64,000 nucleotides of DNA from Augochlora pura (taxonomy: Eukaryota; Arthropoda; Insecta; Hymenoptera; Halictidae), in the NCBI RefSeq assembly GCF_028453695.1, contig NC_135781.1:10167640-10231639 (forward strand), written 5' to 3'. A program made the translations under genes and the position numbers. Of the stretch, positions 20,931 to 31,342 are shown piece after piece (the stretch's first letter is position 1; each line of letters begins with the position of its first letter). The notes beneath the pieces are model-generated. The model made no database searches. It worked only from the letters and a program-made list of their open reading frames with translations, and was not told the DNA's origin.

Positions 20931-23327
20931 ATGGCCTCGCCGACACTCTCGCTGGAATCGCGTGCGAATTCCATCGGGTCCTTGGCCTCGCTGTCCCCGC
21001 TTACGGTGAGCGGCAGTTCTCCGCCTGCGAGCGACTCGGCGATCTGCGACGTCGACAGCTGCGATCTCTGCCTCGACTCACAGAAACCTGGGGAGGCGCC
21101 CTGCCCACGGTGCCGATTAGGAGGCGCCGGCGGCGTCCGCTGCACCGGCTGCAAATCGACCGAGTCCGACGCGGTAGCTCGTTGCTTCGATTGCGCAAAT
21201 TTCCTCTGTCCTAACTGCGTGATGGCGCACCAGTTCATGCACTGCTTCGAGGGCCACCGGGTTCTGAACCTGGGCGACTCGAAACTGGAGACAGTGAACA
21301 GCTCGTCGAACACCGAACTGCCGAAGAACAACCTGGTGATCAACGGCAGCGGTAACGGGAACGGCGAGAGGGTGTCCTACTGTTCGCGACACAAACAGGA
21401 ACTGTTCAAATACTTTTGCCGCACTTGTACCGTGCTGGTCTGCAAGGAGTGCACCATCACGGACCATCCAGCCCCGTTGCACGATTGCGCGCACATCTCC
21501 GAGGTCGGTACGCAGCAGCTGGAAGCGATGGCGAGAGTGGTGCAAGAGTGCAGAGCTAAAGCGGCGGACGTGAGGGCTGCCGTGAAGGCAGCGGACCACG
21601 GGGCAGCCCGGCTGCAGGTCCAGTATCATAAAGCACAGAACGAAATCAACGACACCTTTCAGTTCTACAGATCCATGCTCGAAGAGCGCAAGGGCGAGCT
21701 CCTCAAGGAACTCGAGTCCGTCTTCTCCACCAAACAGATCTCCCTTGGCGTGCTGACGCAGAAGGCCAACGAGATGGCCGACAAAATCCTCCAAACCTGC
21801 GAGTTCGTCGAACGACTGACCAAGTACACCACCGTCACCGACGTGCTGATGGTTAAGAAACTCCTGGACTCGAAGCTTCAAGTGCTGCTGAACTACACGC
21901 CGGACATCGGTAGCCAAACCGTCGACCTCGAATTTGTTAGCAATTACCAAGCCATCCAAGTTGGCGTTCGGAACACTTTCGGCTACGTGCGGAGCAACAA
22001 CGAGAGCAACGCCGGACCCATCGGCAAACAACCGCCGATCGCTCGGCCAACCGCGCTGTCCAGCAACGGCAACAACGGCAGCAACTCGAGCAATGGACCT
22101 AGCAGCGCTGGATCCTTGGGCGGTCTTCTAATGGACCGGCCCTACAGCAACGGCCTGATACCTTCGACCTCAACCTGCGTGTCGTCCACCTCGCCGTCCT
22201 CGTTCGACACCAACAGCAGCGTGATCACGAAACGCTTCTGCTCCGCCAACAGTCTGGGTCCGTTCTCGACGGCGATCAGCGACTTGAACCTAAACGGCAT
22301 CAACACGAACCCCTACGAGAAGTGGAGCAACGGCGGCAGCGATGCCTACCCTGTGGTCACCACGAACGATCACTTCTCGATGCCAACGTCCGCGGCTGCT
22401 GTAGCGAACGCAGCGTCCGGCGACTCTGTACTCGACCTGACCTCCAAACTGATGTCGGCTGCCGCGATATTCCCGCCCAAATCGCAAATCAAACGACAGA
22501 AGATGATCTACCACTGCAAGTTCGGCGAGTTCGGCGTGATGGAGGGTCAGTTCACCGAGCCATCCGGGGTGGCAGTGAACGCGCAAAACGACATCATCGT
22601 TGCGGACACGAATAATCATCGCATCCAGATCTTCGACAAAGAGGGCAGATTCAAGTTCCAGTTCGGAGAATGCGGCAAACGAGACGGCCAACTGCTGTAC
22701 CCGAACCGTGTCGCCGTGGTCAAGACCTCCGGCGACATCATCGTGACGGAACGGTCACCCACGCACCAGATACAGATATACAATCAGTACGGTCAGTTCG
22801 TGCGCAAGTTCGGCGCGAACATACTCCAGCACCCGCGCGGCGTCACGGTTGACTCGAAGGGACGCATCGTGGTCGTCGAGTGCAAGGTGATGCGCGTCAT
22901 CATCTTCGACCAGGCCGGGAACGTGTTGCAGAAGTTCGGCTGCTCGAAACACCTTGAGTTCCCGAATGGAGTAGTTGTGAACGACAAACAGGAGATATTT
23001 ATAAGCGACAACCGGGCCCACTGCGTCAAGGTGTTCAATTACGACGGCGCGTACCTGAGGCAGATCGGCGGCGAGGGTATCACGAACTACCCGATCGGGG
23101 TGGGGATCAACGCCATCGGCGAGATATTGATAGCCGACAACCATAACAACTTCAACCTGACAATTTTCACGCAAGACGGCCAGCTGGTCTCCGCCCTCGA
23201 GAGCAAGGTGAAACACGCTCAATGCTTCGATGTCGCATTAATGGACGACGGATCGGTCGTGTTGGCCAGCAAGGATTACCGGCTCTACATTTATCGTTAC
23301 GTACAAGTACCACCGATCGGCATGTAG
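20931..23327 (+). CDS. brat: Brain tumor (Brat), TRIM-NHL translational repressor
   Basis: A single uninterrupted coding exon for 798 residues. The N-terminus (MASPTLSLES, then SGSSPPASDSAIC at about 27-39) matches Drosophila Brat. A Cys-pair cluster (C44/C47 and C58/C61) precedes B-box 1 (about 71-109; C71, C74, C85, C88, C93, C96 and the following His). B-box 2 spans about 151-184 (C151, H154, C163, C166, C171, C174, H179, H184). A coiled coil covers about 195-320. A Ser/Asn/Gly-rich linker covers about 355-460. Six NHL repeats (about 525-796) form a beta-propeller nearly identical to the fly protein. In Drosophila the NHL domain binds UUGUU-type RNA and works with Pumilio and Nanos on hunchback mRNA, and Brat limits neuroblast self-renewal; the same cytoplasmic repressor role is inferred here. 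Fly Brat is about 1037 residues; the difference lies in missing Gln/Ser tracts. The start is fixed by an in-frame TGA at 20922-20924 and a strong context (A at -3, G at +4). The exon is far more GC-rich than its flanks. Identity is near certain. Confidence 0.98.
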   Translation: MASPTLSLESRANSIGSLASLSPLTVSGSSPPASDSAICDVDSCDLCLDSQKPGEAPCPRCRLGGAGGVRCTGCKSTESDAVARCFDCANFLCPNCVMAHQFMHCFEGHRVLNLGDSKLETVNSSSNTELPKNNLVINGSGNGNGERVSYCSRHKQELFKYFCRTCTVLVCKECTITDHPAPLHDCAHISEVGTQQLEAMARVVQECRAKAADVRAAVKAADHGAARLQVQYHKAQNEINDTFQFYRSMLEERKGELLKELESVFSTKQISLGVLTQKANEMADKILQTCEFVERLTKYTTVTDVLMVKKLLDSKLQVLLNYTPDIGSQTVDLEFVSNYQAIQVGVRNTFGYVRSNNESNAGPIGKQPPIARPTALSSNGNNGSNSSNGPSSAGSLGGLLMDRPYSNGLIPSTSTCVSSTSPSSFDTNSSVITKRFCSANSLGPFSTAISDLNLNGINTNPYEKWSNGGSDAYPVVTTNDHFSMPTSAAAVANAASGDSVLDLTSKLMSAAAIFPPKSQIKRQKMIYHCKFGEFGVMEGQFTEPSGVAVNAQNDIIVADTNNHRIQIFDKEGRFKFQFGECGKRDGQLLYPNRVAVVKTSGDIIVTERSPTHQIQIYNQYGQFVRKFGANILQHPRGVTVDSKGRIVVVECKVMRVIIFDQAGNVLQKFGCSKHLEFPNGVVVNDKQEIFISDNRAHCVKVFNYDGAYLRQIGGEGITNYPIGVGINAIGEILIADNHNNFNLTIFTQDGQLVSALESKVKHAQCFDVALMDDGSVVLASKDYRLYIYRYVQVPPIGM

Positions 23328-23718
23328 ACCAACGACACGCAGCGACGCCGACAATGATCGTCGACCGTCGTTCTCATCGTTGTCGTTGATTCTTTTGCCG
23401 GGATTGTTTTCAACTTTGGCCAAACGGCCAGGATCTCATCGATCTTTTTTTTACTTACACTTGCCTATCTTCTTCTTCGTCCACCTACTACCACTGCTCG
23501 TGCTCACTTCGCCTATCCACCTTCGCCCGCTCGACCCACCTCACTCCCGTTTACGAGACGCCGATTACGAGAAGCTAAAAGCAAGCGCACGCGAGCGAAC
23601 CGTACGCTGACGATTGAATTGTCGAAATTCAAGGTGGCAGGCCTTGTACCTTACATGAGTATACGCAAAGAACATTTCGCGGCGATACGCGAACGCGCGC
23701 GACGTAGACTACAAGCAG

Positions 23719-23865
23719 AGAGAAAGTATCATCACAGAGAGAATGAGGGTGAGAGTGCTTTGAGAGAGAGAGAAATAGAAAGAGGGAGTGAGAGAGTATG
23801 AGAGAATGAGAGCGTGAGAAAGAGAGAAAGAGAGAGAGTGTGATAAAGAGAGAAAGAGACTTGCG
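23719..23865 (+). repeat. GA-rich low-complexity tract
   Basis: About 145 bases of interrupted GAGAGA and GAGAAAG words with TGAGAGAG variants, purine-rich on + and inside the brat 3'UTR. Confidence 0.75.
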
Positions 23866-24311
23866 ACGATTGCCGTCTACTATTCGCGCGCGTTCGCGCA
23901 TTCTACTTTATTCCGGCACCGAAAACCGGCCTTGAAAAATGTCTGCTCCGAGACAGAGACACCGTTCCGATGTCCGTGATCAAAGCGGAACGGAAGAGAG
24001 GAGCGCGAGTAAGAGGCACCCGGCGCCGGGAGTGACGCTCGCGTGGCTTGCAATACGCATACGATGCTCTTCGAGGCGCATACGCGCACGCGTGCGATGA
24101 AATGCTCGTACAAAAAAAAGAAAAAGAACATGAGAGATACAAGGAACACGGAAAACGAAAAAACAGAAAACGAAAAGGAATTAAGAAAACAAAAACCGCC
24201 TGGCGACTTCGGAGCGCCCACTTTGTTGCGTGCGCGTCACGTTTCACGCGCGCACGCGGCAACACGAAAAGACACACGAGACGTGTAAGCGCATATACGC
24301 GGAAAACTTAC

Positions 24312-24353
24312 TTGTTAATGTTGTTATAACTGAAAATACTGTTGTTGTTGTTT
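24312..24353 (+). promoter_or_regulatory. Cluster of Brat-type RNA motifs (UUGUUA / UUGUUGU)
   Basis: Within 42 bases, TTGTTA occurs at 24312-24317 and 24321-24326, and TGTTGTTGTTGTTT at 24340-24353. These match the core preferred by the Brat NHL domain, including the UUGUUGU box A of the hunchback response element. The cluster lies about 1 kb past the brat stop codon on the sense strand. Autoregulatory binding is inference. Confidence 0.4.
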
Positions 24354-26090
24354 AGTTGTAGAGCTCGCCGCCGCTAGTCACTGTAACCCTGTCTCCCTCA
24401 GCCTACTCCGAAAAACTACCCCCTCTTCTATCGCCACTCGTTCATTTTTCCTTCGATTTCTCCCGCTTCCCGAGACCCCCGAAAACCTGCAAAACCCCAC
24501 CCCATATATTCCCGGGCCTGTTTCTCCTTTCATCGTCCAAATCCTTTCGATCGAAAACCCGCGAGAAACGTTTTTCCTCCGAGACAACACACGCTCTCGA
24601 ACGTATCACGTTTCCGCATGCATTTCTTCTGGGTTGTGCAAAAGAGACGAACACACACGTTCTACCCGTCCGTATCCGACGCGATCCTTCCAATTTGGTA
24701 ATTACGGGGTTTGAAACTCGAATCGACGATCATGCTCGACGGGCAAACACGAGGCTCGCTTCCGTCGCGCTCCACCTTTCCATTTCGCTCGCTCTTTCGA
24801 TTTTTCCCCCCCGTCTGTTTTTCTCGCGCACGCGCGAAATCGACGCGGGGCCAGCTCGAAGAGCAATCCCCGATCGACGTCTAACACCCACGGGATCGAC
24901 CGCGGATCGAACGGACGCTCGTACGAGCAACGTCGACGTCCGGTACCCTTCGTTTTACCCTCGGTTAGGTGTTTAAGTAAACACATTCTTTTTAACGATC
25001 CCATGCACAAGCGCACGCTCGAGTTTGACCCGATACTTTCGGTCCCGTTTCCACAAGGATCAACGGACGATTACGGATCCGGGCCGAACTGCGTTTAACG
25101 TATGACAGCGACGACAGTCCAGTCTTCGCCCAATCGTTTAATTCTTGATCCTGTAGATTATTTTCCTGTTCTTCGTTCGTTTCTCCTTGTTTTACTCGTT
25201 TGTGTACTCTGTTCGACTCCCTCAGTACTGTTTTTACTTTACTGTCTCGCGATCGGTTTCGTTCCATTGACGATCGACAGCGCGAAGACGATCTGTTGTG
25301 AAGCATGTGCGAGAGCTCGGAGAGAGAATTCGCGTGAGAAGAACGAGAAGTCAACGCTGCGACCGGTTGATCTTTGACTTCTATGGAAGGCTGGACCGGA
25401 AATGTGCTCGATCGACCGCTGACCTTTTTTCTATACGATTTACAGCAGAGATCGTGCGAGATGCTTGGATCCTCGCGCGTCATGGTAACCCGTTCGAAGA
25501 GACGCGGATCGTCAAGTCGCCGCCATTTTACTCCCAATCCCGTTCTCCCGTTCTTCTCTAGATCTGACTATACTTTTACTCGTAGTGGTGTTAACGTAGT
25601 GAGTAGTCGTAGTGAGTTTTTCTTTTTTTTTTTTTTTAATTTTTCTCCTTCAACTCCCATTTTTTTTTTTTACTTTAGTAACGACTTAGGGGATCAATTA
25701 TTTGCACTGTCCGTTTGATTTCCCTTATCCTTCCACTGCCGTTTTTGTTGCGCTCTACCGCTCGAGTCTTCCTCGATCCCGTTCAACAACAGACGCTCCT
25801 TTAGCGTGTGCGTGTCCGATGATCCACCGTCATCCGAATCATCGGCGCACACCGATAACACATCGCCACTACCGTCAGCCGCTCTCCCACTCCAAAAAAA
25901 AAACGAAACTACGCAAGACAATGACCAATCTACTTCCTTTGCTACGACCGGTAAAGAAACTGATTTTTGCGTTAGTGTTCTTTTGACTTTGAATTATACA
26001 TATAGTATTAATATATTTTGTTGGATGAGTCGACGATGACATGAGCCTGACTGGGGCTCTATGACGCGACCTCATGCATGTTTACTATTA

Positions 26091-26194
26091 TAATATTATT
26101 ATTTTTTATTATTATTATTATTATTATTAATATTATTATCATTATTATTATTATTATTGTATGTATGTATTATTATTATTATTGTATTATTATG
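26091..26194 (+). repeat. (ATT)n microsatellite, T-rich on plus
   Basis: About 100 bases of interrupted ATT/TTA trinucleotide repeats. If transcribed with brat, it would form AUUAUU-rich RNA. The Ile-rich frame over it is an artefact. Confidence 0.85.
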
Positions 26195-29100
26195 ATTTTT
26201 TTATTTTTATCTATTCATTATTTAAATGCCTCACTCTGCCAGGAGGCGCCGGAACAGTGTTGATGATTTTTTCAAACATATCCGAGATGAGCGACGATAA
26301 CAAAACGACTTTTTTTCACGCGACGCGTCGTTCGGTGCGCGACAAGGCTAGCTGGCGCATCGCAAGTTCCTCGAGGTCAGACAGGCGACAGCCACGAATA
26401 TCGAGGATCTCCTACCGGATCGATAACCGATACCAGAAAACAAAGAAGGGAACAGTAGGAAAACCAGAAGAATTCGAGTGTCGCGACGCCCGGAAGTTTT
26501 GGAAAGCCTGTTCAGCCGGTCCAGAATTTCCGGGCCAAGAGACGGTCTCGCGCGATTTGCGAATTCGTTGTTACGTACGACACCGGCTCGCTCTTGTTTT
26601 CCGGAACCGGACGGAGACCATGCTTTGTTGATTTTATTACTTGGATCGTTCGCGAATCTGTAACTTTCCGTCCGGACGTGTAACGTCGCCGATCGAACGG
26701 CGACGAAGAGATTATGAACAGAATAGGGGCCCATCGATAGAGAAACCAAATTGCATTTATCAATGACGATTACGCGAGTGCTCGCCGACGACGAACGACA
26801 TTGAGGTTCATTGTTTACGAAAAGACTTGCAAACGCGTAGAATTGTAATTATTATGATAAAGAAAGGGGAGTAATTGTTAGTCTAATATTGTTTGCGCTG
26901 TGAAATAATGTTTAGTGTTGTAGAGGCTTTGAACTTCGAGAATCGTGACCGAGCGCGTGGCCCATCGCGCCGATCAAACGGAACAAAAGGAGAATCGAAA
27001 TCGTGGATCCTCGGCAATTCGTCGCCGCCATTCTGTCGACGTTCGACCCCGAGGTTCTTGCTAGTGTATTACTTACCTTATTACGACTATTGTTTGTTTT
27101 CTTTTTTTTTTCAACAACACTTTGACGCTCCGCATGCGCTCGATCGTTAGTCAATCGATTTCTTTCGGCTGAATCGTGCGTCGTGTCGATCTCTAGGCTC
27201 GTTATTCGCCCGGAACCGCGCGAGATTCCCGAGCGGACGTTTTTCCTCGTTGCTCGCCGAGAACGATCGGAGTGTTGCGGACAGTGGGGCCGAACAGTTG
27301 CACTCGTCCTCTGCGCAACGTTTTCAGCGAGCAATCGAAGGATACGCGCCGACGATTATCAGCGTGCGCTCGGCGAAGCTCGATGCTCGATTTCGTATTA
27401 GAAGGGAAGCGGGTCGCCGCGCGTGTTTGCAGTATTCTAGCCAGTTTTCAAGCGGCGATCCTGCTCTGTCCGGGTGAATAAGAGCAACCGCATATATACT
27501 CCGCTCTTTTCCGCGGGGAAAAAGAGTGTTTAAGCAAACGAAAGAATGGAAGAGGAAAGAAGGAACCGCAGATCAATCGAACGCGTTCGAGAGTTTCCCC
27601 GATACTTTTTAGTTCCTCTAGAAAAAAAGAAGTTCTCCCTTTGGTCGGATGTCCAATTATGTTGCAAAACGTCGACGCTACGCGTTGCTTTTCACGCGTC
27701 GAATGCATGAGAACACAGCTTCCCGTTTCCCTGCAGCGACAGATTCGAACACGTTCGGTATTGTATTCCATTTATTCCTCGAGATCGCATCACACGTCGT
27801 CGCGTTTGTCCATTAGTATTTAAATCGCGTATGCCTGTGTTGATTCTGTAGGTTATTATGAATTATTACTCGTATATATGATTATATCATTACTATTAAC
27901 TATTAGTTATCGTATTAATATGATTACGTTTATTACGGATCTGTCAACCACCAGGACGAAACGCAGTCGAAAACACGGGCGAAGCGACGCCATCGCGACA
28001 CACCCGCCTTGCCAGCTAGCCACCACTACCACGTATCTGATACTTCTTCATTTTCCTTATTTTCTCTAACGTTTTTCCTTTTATTTTTAACTTTTTCCAC
28101 GCGTCGCACCGGCGGGCCCTCCCGCACGCGTGGCGACGCACGAACAAACGTAAGGAACGGAAAAGATCGATATTTAGTTAAAAAACTGCGCTACTCTCTT
28201 TTTTGATACGCCTTAGTCCCAAAGTAAGAAACGATGATGTGTACATGCGTGTGCGTGTGTGTGTGTTACTGCGCGTTCACTGTATACGCGCAAAACAAAC
28301 AAGCAAGCAAGCACAAGAATGAAACGAACATTGCGACTCTCTCTCCTTTTTTTGTACTGGTTTGTTATGTTATTATTTTTAGACGATACAACCCGATTGT
28401 TCTTAATTTAAATGTAAATCGTATTTTTGTTTGTTTTTTAGTTATTTTTTGTTGTAAAATGCTTTTTAATAATATTTTCAGTTCACATTACACGACATCG
28501 GTTGGTTTTGGTCTCACTTTATTATTTTTTTTTTACTTCACGTACACTCTGGTACACAACACCCACGCCATATCCCCTCTTTTGTTCCGTGTCCTCGAAC
28601 GAGCCATCCGTCTCCTTTCCATTCGTTTCGGATCTCTTTTCATGCCGAGGAAAATTCGAGGACCTCGCGAAACGCTGTTTTTTTTTTCTCGGGAAAATCG
28701 AGTTTTCTTCGAACTGCAAGTACAAATAAATGCGTTCGCCATTTTTCTACGACTATTGCGACATATTATTGTTACCCGGGCTCGCGTCGGCCAATGAAAA
28801 TGCGTATCGTTGTCGAAGCGGGTCGTTCAGTTTTTCCCGGCGGTTCTTTCGAGTAACCGCGGCGTCAACCAGCTGCGACAACAACGCGCAAAAGGGTGCT
28901 CGACTTAACGCGTTTACTTCTAGTCAGGCACTTATACAAATCTTCAATCCCTGTTGTTAACGCATTGAGAATTATACGAATCAACGTTTGTCGTAAGATT
29001 TATTTTTTTCTTAACTGTCTCGAATCGAACGTTCGCTAATGAAGTTTTGTTTCTTAGTCAATTCCATTCGAAACGTATTGCTCGAATATTACGACATTCA

Positions 29101-29640
29101 TCACCATACTTTCTTATCATAACTAGTTGTACATATTTAATTTTCTTTCCGTTCATTCGTCCACTTTTCCATCCAGATCGAACACGATCGTCAAACATTC
29201 CTCGATCCCGAACATTCCAATTCAGCGTTAGATATTGCTGCGTTTTTTGTGTTATTATTTTTTCTTTTTTCTTTGTTTTTTTTTTTTGGTGTGCAAAACT
29301 ATTGGACTGTAATATATTTTCATTACACGTTCTAGCGATCATGCGTTCGTCCTTTTCACTCGAACTTTGCGTAAATGATTGATACATTTTTCATTGGATT
29401 TTATGCATTTATAATAAAAACCAATCGTATGAAATGTAAGAGGGTGAAAACTCGAATGACAGATCGTACATTGTACACATTGCACGAATAATTTGCATTC
29501 TATAATTTCACGCTGTATAATTCTTTCGTATTTCGTTGTCAGGAGTGTGCCAATTATTCTTGCTCGTATCCAGAAATTGTAGAATGTTGTTTTGCTCGAT
29601 ACTTTTGCACGCCACTTGAGCTTGGTAATGAATCATAGCT

Positions 29641-29902
29641 AGACTACGGATGTTTATGCAGCTTTTTATGTAATCTAGAAGTGTACAAATGTCGCAGACA
29701 TTTGTCTCGACGATATCGCATAGTCCAGATCTTGTTTTTCCAAATCGCGACCACAGTAGAAGATAATTAAAATCTTGACATACATTCCATCACAATATGC
29801 TATGCACAGGACAACCAAGGACAGATATCCTTATTCACTATCATTTGTTACTTGATGGTTTTTGCATACAGCCTGTCGCAAAAGCTTAAGAATCCGTAGT
29901 CC
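29641..29902. mobile_element. Candidate MITE with AGACTACGGAT termini
   Basis: AGACTACGGATGTTTATGCAG starts at 29641, and the reverse complement of the sequence ending at 29902 starts GGACTACGGATT. That gives near-perfect inverted ends of about 11 bases over 262 bp. A related word (GGACTGTGGTTTTTATGCAT) starts at 59109 and GACTGCGGACTT recurs nearby. The target duplication is unclear, so the call is provisional. Confidence 0.4.
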
Positions 29903-31113
29903 AGCAAATAGCGTACAGAAGCCTGCTTTTTGAAGCGCGACTTTCAATTCATGGTAAAACCTTGGTTGTTAAACACGACTCGCTTCCAAAATCTGCTCAA
30001 AAAGCAGTCCTCTATAAAAATCAGCCCGAAACGAATTCTTTTCGAACATCAAATGGTTACGTATTTAAAAAAATCTCCATTAGTGTGAAGTGTATCTTTT
30101 ATGCACGTCTACAATGCAGACGGAAAGTACTATGCTCGTTTTAAATTGCCAAGACAATTATTTGACGATAATAATTCAATTAATAAAACAGTCCAAAGTA
30201 TGACAGAAATATTTTCAGTGTTTTTCGAACAAAATACTATTTGAAATATTATGGTATTATATTTTTACAGTTAATAAAATTGTTCATAAAAGTACATTCT
30301 TTCGAACAAATATTACGTGATCTGAAATTAAATACTTATTTGATACCTGCCATTGAAAATACTATTTTAGCCAGATCGAAACCGAGGTGTGATTGAGAAA
30401 GGCCGTTCGAAAATGAATTCGTTTAGCAAAAAGATCTGTTCGACAACCAGGGTCTTACCGCCCACGTTTCTAGTCCAGTTGTTAATCTCCCACATTTCTG
30501 CCCACTTTTCTGCGGACCGGTTCCGAAGAGACGCACGAAATCCCATCGAGCCTGTATCGAACAGTCATAGACGGGGATGGTAAATCGCGAAATGGCGTGC
30601 GGACGATAACGAAAGCGAGGAGAAGCACCATGACCGTGAGAATAACGAGAAGGATCGATGCTCCCCGCATTAGTTGAAATCTTCCGGGACTTGAAACGGA
30701 TGGAGTTCTCTTACAGTCCGCCTCGCTTCATGGCTGGTTACCGTTGCTCGGACCCTCTCGAGGGAGGAAGGATCTAGCTCTCGTCGCGATCGAGAGCCAC
30801 TGAACCGGCAATACGATCCCGTAATGCAATCGGGCCACCCCTCGACCACTGAAATATCTGCGTACCTTTTAACTGCACGCGACCAATCTTGGACATTAAC
30901 TTTCCATCCCGACCGAAGACGTCCCTGGAATATACAGAAAGGAAAAATGCAGAGCTAACCCTAATCGCTGTTTGCCGAACAAGCGAATCGTGATAACCGT
31001 CGATTTTGTTAGCTCTTTTGCTGCGACCTGTCCCGGTTGGAACCTGGATCTTTTTTTCATTGCTAACACTTTTGTACAATTTGATAATGTTTCGCTTGGA
31101 GAAAGAAACTGTA

Positions 31114-31342
31114 TCAACTTTTTTAGTGCCGAACATCGATATATATATATATATATACACTCCAGAATCTTGGTTTCTCAATATTTTAAATAAATAACAG
31201 TTTTATTTCTTATTCTTTCAGGAATTTTTCAAATATCACGTTTTATAGAATATCTGTTCTTGTATAACTTTGCCAAACTGCATCAAACAGGTATATTTCG
31301 CTCACGTACATACGACTCTTCTGTTCGGCACTAAAGGGTTGA
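31114..31342. mobile_element. Decayed TTAA-type MITE with AGTGCCGAACA termini
   Basis: Inverted ends read CTTTTTTAGTGCCGAACA at the left and CCCTTTAGTGCCGAACA on the reverse strand at the right, giving a 229-bp element with an internal (TA)n. The flanking four bases are TCAA (31114-31117) and TTGA (31339-31342), each one change from TTAA. It therefore looks like an older member of the piggyBac-like group at 3078, 40112 and 61440. Confidence 0.55.

Larger units (their letters stand above)
23328..29640 (+). other. brat 3' untranslated region and downstream non-coding sequence
   Basis: After the TAG at 23325-23327 there is no coding sequence. The first part must be brat 3'UTR. How far it extends is unknown; AATAAA hexamers occur at 28725-28730 and 29413-29418, and a Pumilio-type TGTACATA at 29128-29135. 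Many T-rich tracts occur (25620-25673, 28500-28540, 29260-29290) that could bind ELAV-type proteins. Drosophila brat is reported to undergo neural 3'UTR extension. Frames such as 28234-28797 (187 residues) are Phe/Leu/Cys-rich products of T-rich DNA, without domains. Confidence 0.6.

Noticed and set aside
21117..22031. 304-residue minus-strand frame antisense to brat
   Set aside because: It is a shadow of the GC-rich brat coding exon. The sense frame is unmistakably Brat.
28234..28797. 187-residue Phe/Leu-rich plus frame resembling a membrane protein
   Set aside because: It is a product of T-rich 3'UTR-like sequence. The start is inside a GT repeat, and no recognisable family or splice context exists.
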